Source: Lachnospiraceae bacterium
Lineage (GTDB): Bacteria > Bacillota > Clostridia > Lachnospirales > Lachnospiraceae
DNA length: 64,000 nucleotides
Assembly: GCA_015057455.1 (NCBI GenBank)
Contig: SVEH01000013.1
Span: forward strand, 1 to 64,000
Direction: 5' to 3'
The position numbers and the translations under genes are program-made. Shown in pieces: positions 61,265 to 64,000 of the stretch; within the stretch, counting starts at the first letter, position 1; each line of letters begins with the position of its first letter. The notes beneath the pieces were generated by a model. It did not search any database. It had not been told where the DNA came from and was given only the letters and a program-made list of their open reading frames with translations.

Positions 61265-61897
61265 ATGAATAAAAAGAAACTTATTATACTTAGTTCAATA
61301 GCTGCAGCTATGGCATGTGCTATAGTAGGAACTATTGGTATAAGATCAAATGCAGAAGCTAATTTAACAAAAAACCCTGATATATCTGTATATGGTAGTG
61401 TTACTACAGAAGGTGGAACTTCAAAGGATATTGTAAGTGATGAAATAGTTGATACAATTGAATTTGATGCTGATAGTGATGATAATCTAGAAGATGGAAT
61501 TGTTACACCTAATGCAGATGCTGAGGATAATATAACATCAGGTATAACTCCACCAGCAGGAGGAACATCTAGTTCAGATAAAGCTGTAACAAAGGATAAA
61601 ACTACTACAAAAGATAAAGTTACGACAACAAAGGATACAGTAACTACATCACAAGATAAAACTACTACATCTACAAAGGAGAATCCTACAACAGGCCAAA
61701 GTACAACTTTAGATGGAGTATCTGTGTATGGTAGTGTTACTACACCAGGTGGAACTTCAAAAGATATTGTTAGGGATGATTATCAATATGGTATGGAATT
61801 TGATGCTGATAGTGACGACAATCCTCAAGATGGAATTGTAACTCTAAACGCAGATGCTGAAGATAATATAAGTTCTGGTATAATAATTCCATACTAG
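61265..61897 (+). CDS. Secreted acidic protein with two copies of a ~50-residue repeat
   Basis: This 210-residue protein has a signal peptide (about 1-31, IILSSIAAAMACAIVGTIGI then SNAEA). Two near-identical units flank a Thr/Lys linker of TTTKDKVTT type. Each runs from VSVYGSVTT and GGTSKDIV through EFDADSDDN and DGIVT to NADAEDNI. The Asp-rich segment DADSDDN could bind calcium. I do not recognise the family. The ATG at 61265 has GGGGG upstream; earlier in-frame codons lack a site. It is 17 nt ahead of nadE. Confidence 0.75.
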   Translation: MNKKKLIILSSIAAAMACAIVGTIGIRSNAEANLTKNPDISVYGSVTTEGGTSKDIVSDEIVDTIEFDADSDDNLEDGIVTPNADAEDNITSGITPPAGGTSSSDKAVTKDKTTTKDKVTTTKDTVTTSQDKTTTSTKENPTTGQSTTLDGVSVYGSVTTPGGTSKDIVRDDYQYGMEFDADSDDNPQDGIVTLNADAEDNISSGIIIPY

Positions 61898-61914
61898 AAA
61901 AGAGAGGACTTTAA

Positions 61915-62655
61915 ATGTTTGACGCAAATAAAATAAAAGACGAATGTATACAATGGATAAAAGATTTTTTTAATGAAAATGGACCAAATTGCAATGCTGT
62001 AATAGGAATATCTGGTGGCAAAGATAGCTCTATTGCAGCTGCTTTATGTGTAGAAGCATTAGGGGAAGATAGAGTAATTGGTGTTCTTATGCCTTGTGGC
62101 GTACAAGGTGATATTGATTGTGCTAAGTTATTAGTAGAACACCTTGGCATTAAAAACTATATAGTTAATATAAAAGATGCTGTAGATGGTGTTATTAATA
62201 GTATGCCAGAAGGAATGGAGATAACACCTCAGACAAAGCAAAATGTACCAGCAAGAATAAGAATGACCACTTTATATGCTGTAAGTCAGTCAAATAACGG
62301 TAGAGTAGTTAATACTTGTAATTTATCTGAAGACTGGGTTGGTTATTCCACTCGTTATGGAGATGCTGCAGGAGATTTCTCACCATTGTCACATCTTACA
62401 GTTACAGAGATAAAAGAAATAGGTCATTTGCTAGGTTTACCACACGAATTAGTAGAAAAAACACCTATAGATGGGTTATGTGGCAAAACAGATGAAGATA
62501 ATCTTGGGTTTACTTATGCAATGCTTGATAAATATATAAGAACAGGCATATGTGAAGATGAATCAAAGAAGGAATTAATAGATAGAAGGCATAAGGCCAA
62601 TTTATTTAAATTAGAATTAATGCCATCATTCAAACCTTCAAGTATGAAAGATTAG
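61915..62655 (+). CDS. nadE: NH3-dependent NAD+ synthetase
   Basis: This 246-residue N-type ATP pyrophosphatase has the PP-loop GISGGKDSSIAAAL, RIRMTTLYAVSQSNNGRVVNTCNLSE-type NAD-synthase segments and LGLPHELVEKTPIDGL. It lacks a glutaminase domain, so it uses free ammonia. It makes NAD+ from deamido-NAD+. A GAGAGGAC site precedes the ATG. Confidence 0.95.
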   Translation: MFDANKIKDECIQWIKDFFNENGPNCNAVIGISGGKDSSIAAALCVEALGEDRVIGVLMPCGVQGDIDCAKLLVEHLGIKNYIVNIKDAVDGVINSMPEGMEITPQTKQNVPARIRMTTLYAVSQSNNGRVVNTCNLSEDWVGYSTRYGDAAGDFSPLSHLTVTEIKEIGHLLGLPHELVEKTPIDGLCGKTDEDNLGFTYAMLDKYIRTGICEDESKKELIDRRHKANLFKLELMPSFKPSSMKD

Positions 62656-62820
62656 TATTAGAGGACCAATTCCATATAAAAGTGGACCAGTAAATTGCAA
62701 AAATAAAGTGTTATATATATAACAGATAATGAATGATATTATTAGTAAAAATATATTAAATTAAATATATATTAAATTAAATAAATATAGAATAACACAT
62801 ACTCTTAATGGGTATATTAT

Positions 62821-62870
62821 AAGAAGGATAACGTTTTATAGTTTCTAAACTGTAAAATGTTATCCTTCTT
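62821..62870. terminator. 24-bp hairpin between nadE and the ClpP-like gene
   Basis: Arms 62821-62844 and 62847-62870 pair over 24 bp with two wobbles and a 2-nt loop. It is 165 bp after nadE. The weak T-tract (TTCTTAATTTAAT) leaves open a role as terminator or as a mobile-type palindrome. The rest of 62656-63026 is AT-rich, with a small palindrome AAACTATA/TATAGTTT near 62977-62996. Confidence 0.65.
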
Positions 62871-63026
62871 AATTTAATATAATAATTTCATTATATTAAG
62901 GTATATAATAAATAACTTATATTTTTATTCTACATCATTAGAATATCACTATTATAGGAATAGTAATATTGGCTTAAACTATAGAATTATAGTTTGAATT
63001 CAAAAAATTATCTTCAGGAGGGAATT

Positions 63027-63968
63027 ATGTCAAATATATATAACTCAAATAATAATCTATACAAGAATTTAAATAATAAAAATATTACTAATACTACAGA
63101 TATTTCAAGTAATACAGCAAATAATATAAAGCATTATACAGAAAATAATATAATACGTAATAATGTAAAGAATAATGTAAAGAATAATACACAAAACAAT
63201 ACAGAAAATACTATTAAAAATAATACCGTAAATAATACACCTAACACTAAAGAAAAAGCACATAACAATGCTAATTCTGATAACAATACTGAGATGGAAA
63301 GACTAATAGATGAAAGAATTGAAGCGTTTGGACAAGTAATGCTTGATAAGAATAGTAAAGATTACAATATATATTTACTAACAATAATAGGTGAAGTGGA
63401 AGGTCACGAGAATCTTCCATCTAATACAAAAACAACTAAATATGAGCATATTTTACCTATTTTAGCAGCCATTGAAGATAGTGATAAAATAGATGGCGTT
63501 ATTATTTTAATGCAGACTACAGGAGGTGACTGTTCTGCCGGACTTGCCATAGCTGAAATGATAGCAACCCTTAGCAAACCTACAGTATCCTTGATTATAG
63601 GTGATAGTCATTCAATAGGTGTCCCACTTGCTGTTTCTACTGATTATTCTTTTATTGCACCTAGTGCAACTATGATTTTGCATCCTGTTAGAATAAGTGG
63701 TACTGTTATTGGTGCGCCACAAACCTTTGAATATATGAAGACAATTCAAGATCGAATTGTTGCATTTATTGAAAAACATAGTAATATGAAAAATGAAAGA
63801 ATTGAAGAGTTAATGCTTGCTAGAGGCATACTAACAAAGGATTTAGGGACTATTCTTGTTGGAGAAGATACTGTAAATGAAGGTTTAATACATGAAGTTG
63901 GCGGAATTAGCCAAGCTATGAAAAAAATGTATCAGTTAATTGAAGAAAATAGGTCTATTCTACACTAG
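63027..63968 (+). CDS. ClpP-class serine protease (TepA/YmfB-like)
   Basis: The first ~85 residues of this 313-residue protein are Asn-rich low complexity (NNT/NNVKN runs). The ClpP/crotonase-like fold follows, with IILMQTTGGDCSAGLAIAEMI, the nucleophile loop GDSHSIGVPLA and the His in MILHPVRISG. TepA-like proteases act near the membrane in Firmicutes; substrates are unclear. The ATG at 63027 has AGGAGGG upstream; a TTG 33 nt earlier does not. The Asn-rich extension is unusual for the family. Confidence 0.85.
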   Translation: MSNIYNSNNNLYKNLNNKNITNTTDISSNTANNIKHYTENNIIRNNVKNNVKNNTQNNTENTIKNNTVNNTPNTKEKAHNNANSDNNTEMERLIDERIEAFGQVMLDKNSKDYNIYLLTIIGEVEGHENLPSNTKTTKYEHILPILAAIEDSDKIDGVIILMQTTGGDCSAGLAIAEMIATLSKPTVSLIIGDSHSIGVPLAVSTDYSFIAPSATMILHPVRISGTVIGAPQTFEYMKTIQDRIVAFIEKHSNMKNERIEELMLARGILTKDLGTILVGEDTVNEGLIHEVGGISQAMKKMYQLIEENRSILH

Positions 63969-64000
63969 TAGATACAAGAAATATAAAGAAATATTATTTT

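Overview
The window looks like chromosomal DNA from a low-GC, anaerobic, probably motile member of the Clostridia, most likely a Lachnospiraceae-type organism. The evidence is the very AT-rich coding style with strong GGAGG ribosome sites, the ylxM-ffh-rpsP-khpA-rimM-trmD-rpsO order, a biotin/sodium-pump decarboxylase cluster, a BspA-like leucine-rich-repeat protein, a chemoreceptor, and EF-hand-like and DUF3990-type genes. No rRNA, tRNA, CRISPR array, insertion sequence or phage module was seen.

Layout. 1-4.7 kb: start of a truncated minus-strand gene, a BspA/fibronectin protein and a two-domain lytic transglycosylase. 4.9-10.7 kb: an ABC-F ATPase, a small anchored protein, a candidate small RNA, a Fic protein behind a 12-bp repeat, and a CNNM/CorC-type protein. 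11.1-15.9 kb: a five-gene decarboxylase/transcarboxylase operon with two different carboxyltransferases sharing one biotin carrier and one sodium-pump subunit. 16-23.2 kb, minus strand: a GGDEF protein, a MATE transporter next to a fused acyl-CoA synthetase-ACP-acyltransferase, and a lipase-like protein. 23.4-29 kb: SRP, ribosomal-protein, tRNA-methylation and ribosome-maturation genes, interrupted by one minus-strand membrane protein. 29-31.5 kb: a secreted protein behind a consensus promoter, sfsA and a GNAT gene.

31.6-49.6 kb is an accessory island: a lipoprotein; a two-gene unit made of an acidic 37-residue-repeat protein and a nuclease-helicase; a second lipoprotein; a decayed DUF3990 gene; a complete Wadjet (JetABCD) anti-plasmid system; and, overlapping the jetD stop codon, an SF2 helicase that appears to start at an AUA codon. 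An ArsC/Spx-like protein, a duplicated anchored protein and a 54-residue protein follow. 49.7-64 kb: a chemoreceptor, pnp with a long structured leader, a VanZ-domain protein, a secreted amidase-like protein, a DUF89 protein, two uncharacterised proteins, a decayed MntA-HepT-like toxin-antitoxin relic, metY, a secreted repeat protein, nadE and a ClpP-like protease.

Cross-cutting signals: a dispersed family of intergenic palindromes (three copies) with near-identical arms; structured leaders in front of rpsO and pnp; an identical 20-nt promoter core in front of pnp and metY; and several relic genes inside or near the accessory regions. The best candidates for something undescribed are the repeat-protein/nuclease-helicase pair (32640-36748) and the helicase translationally linked to Wadjet (44976-47195).
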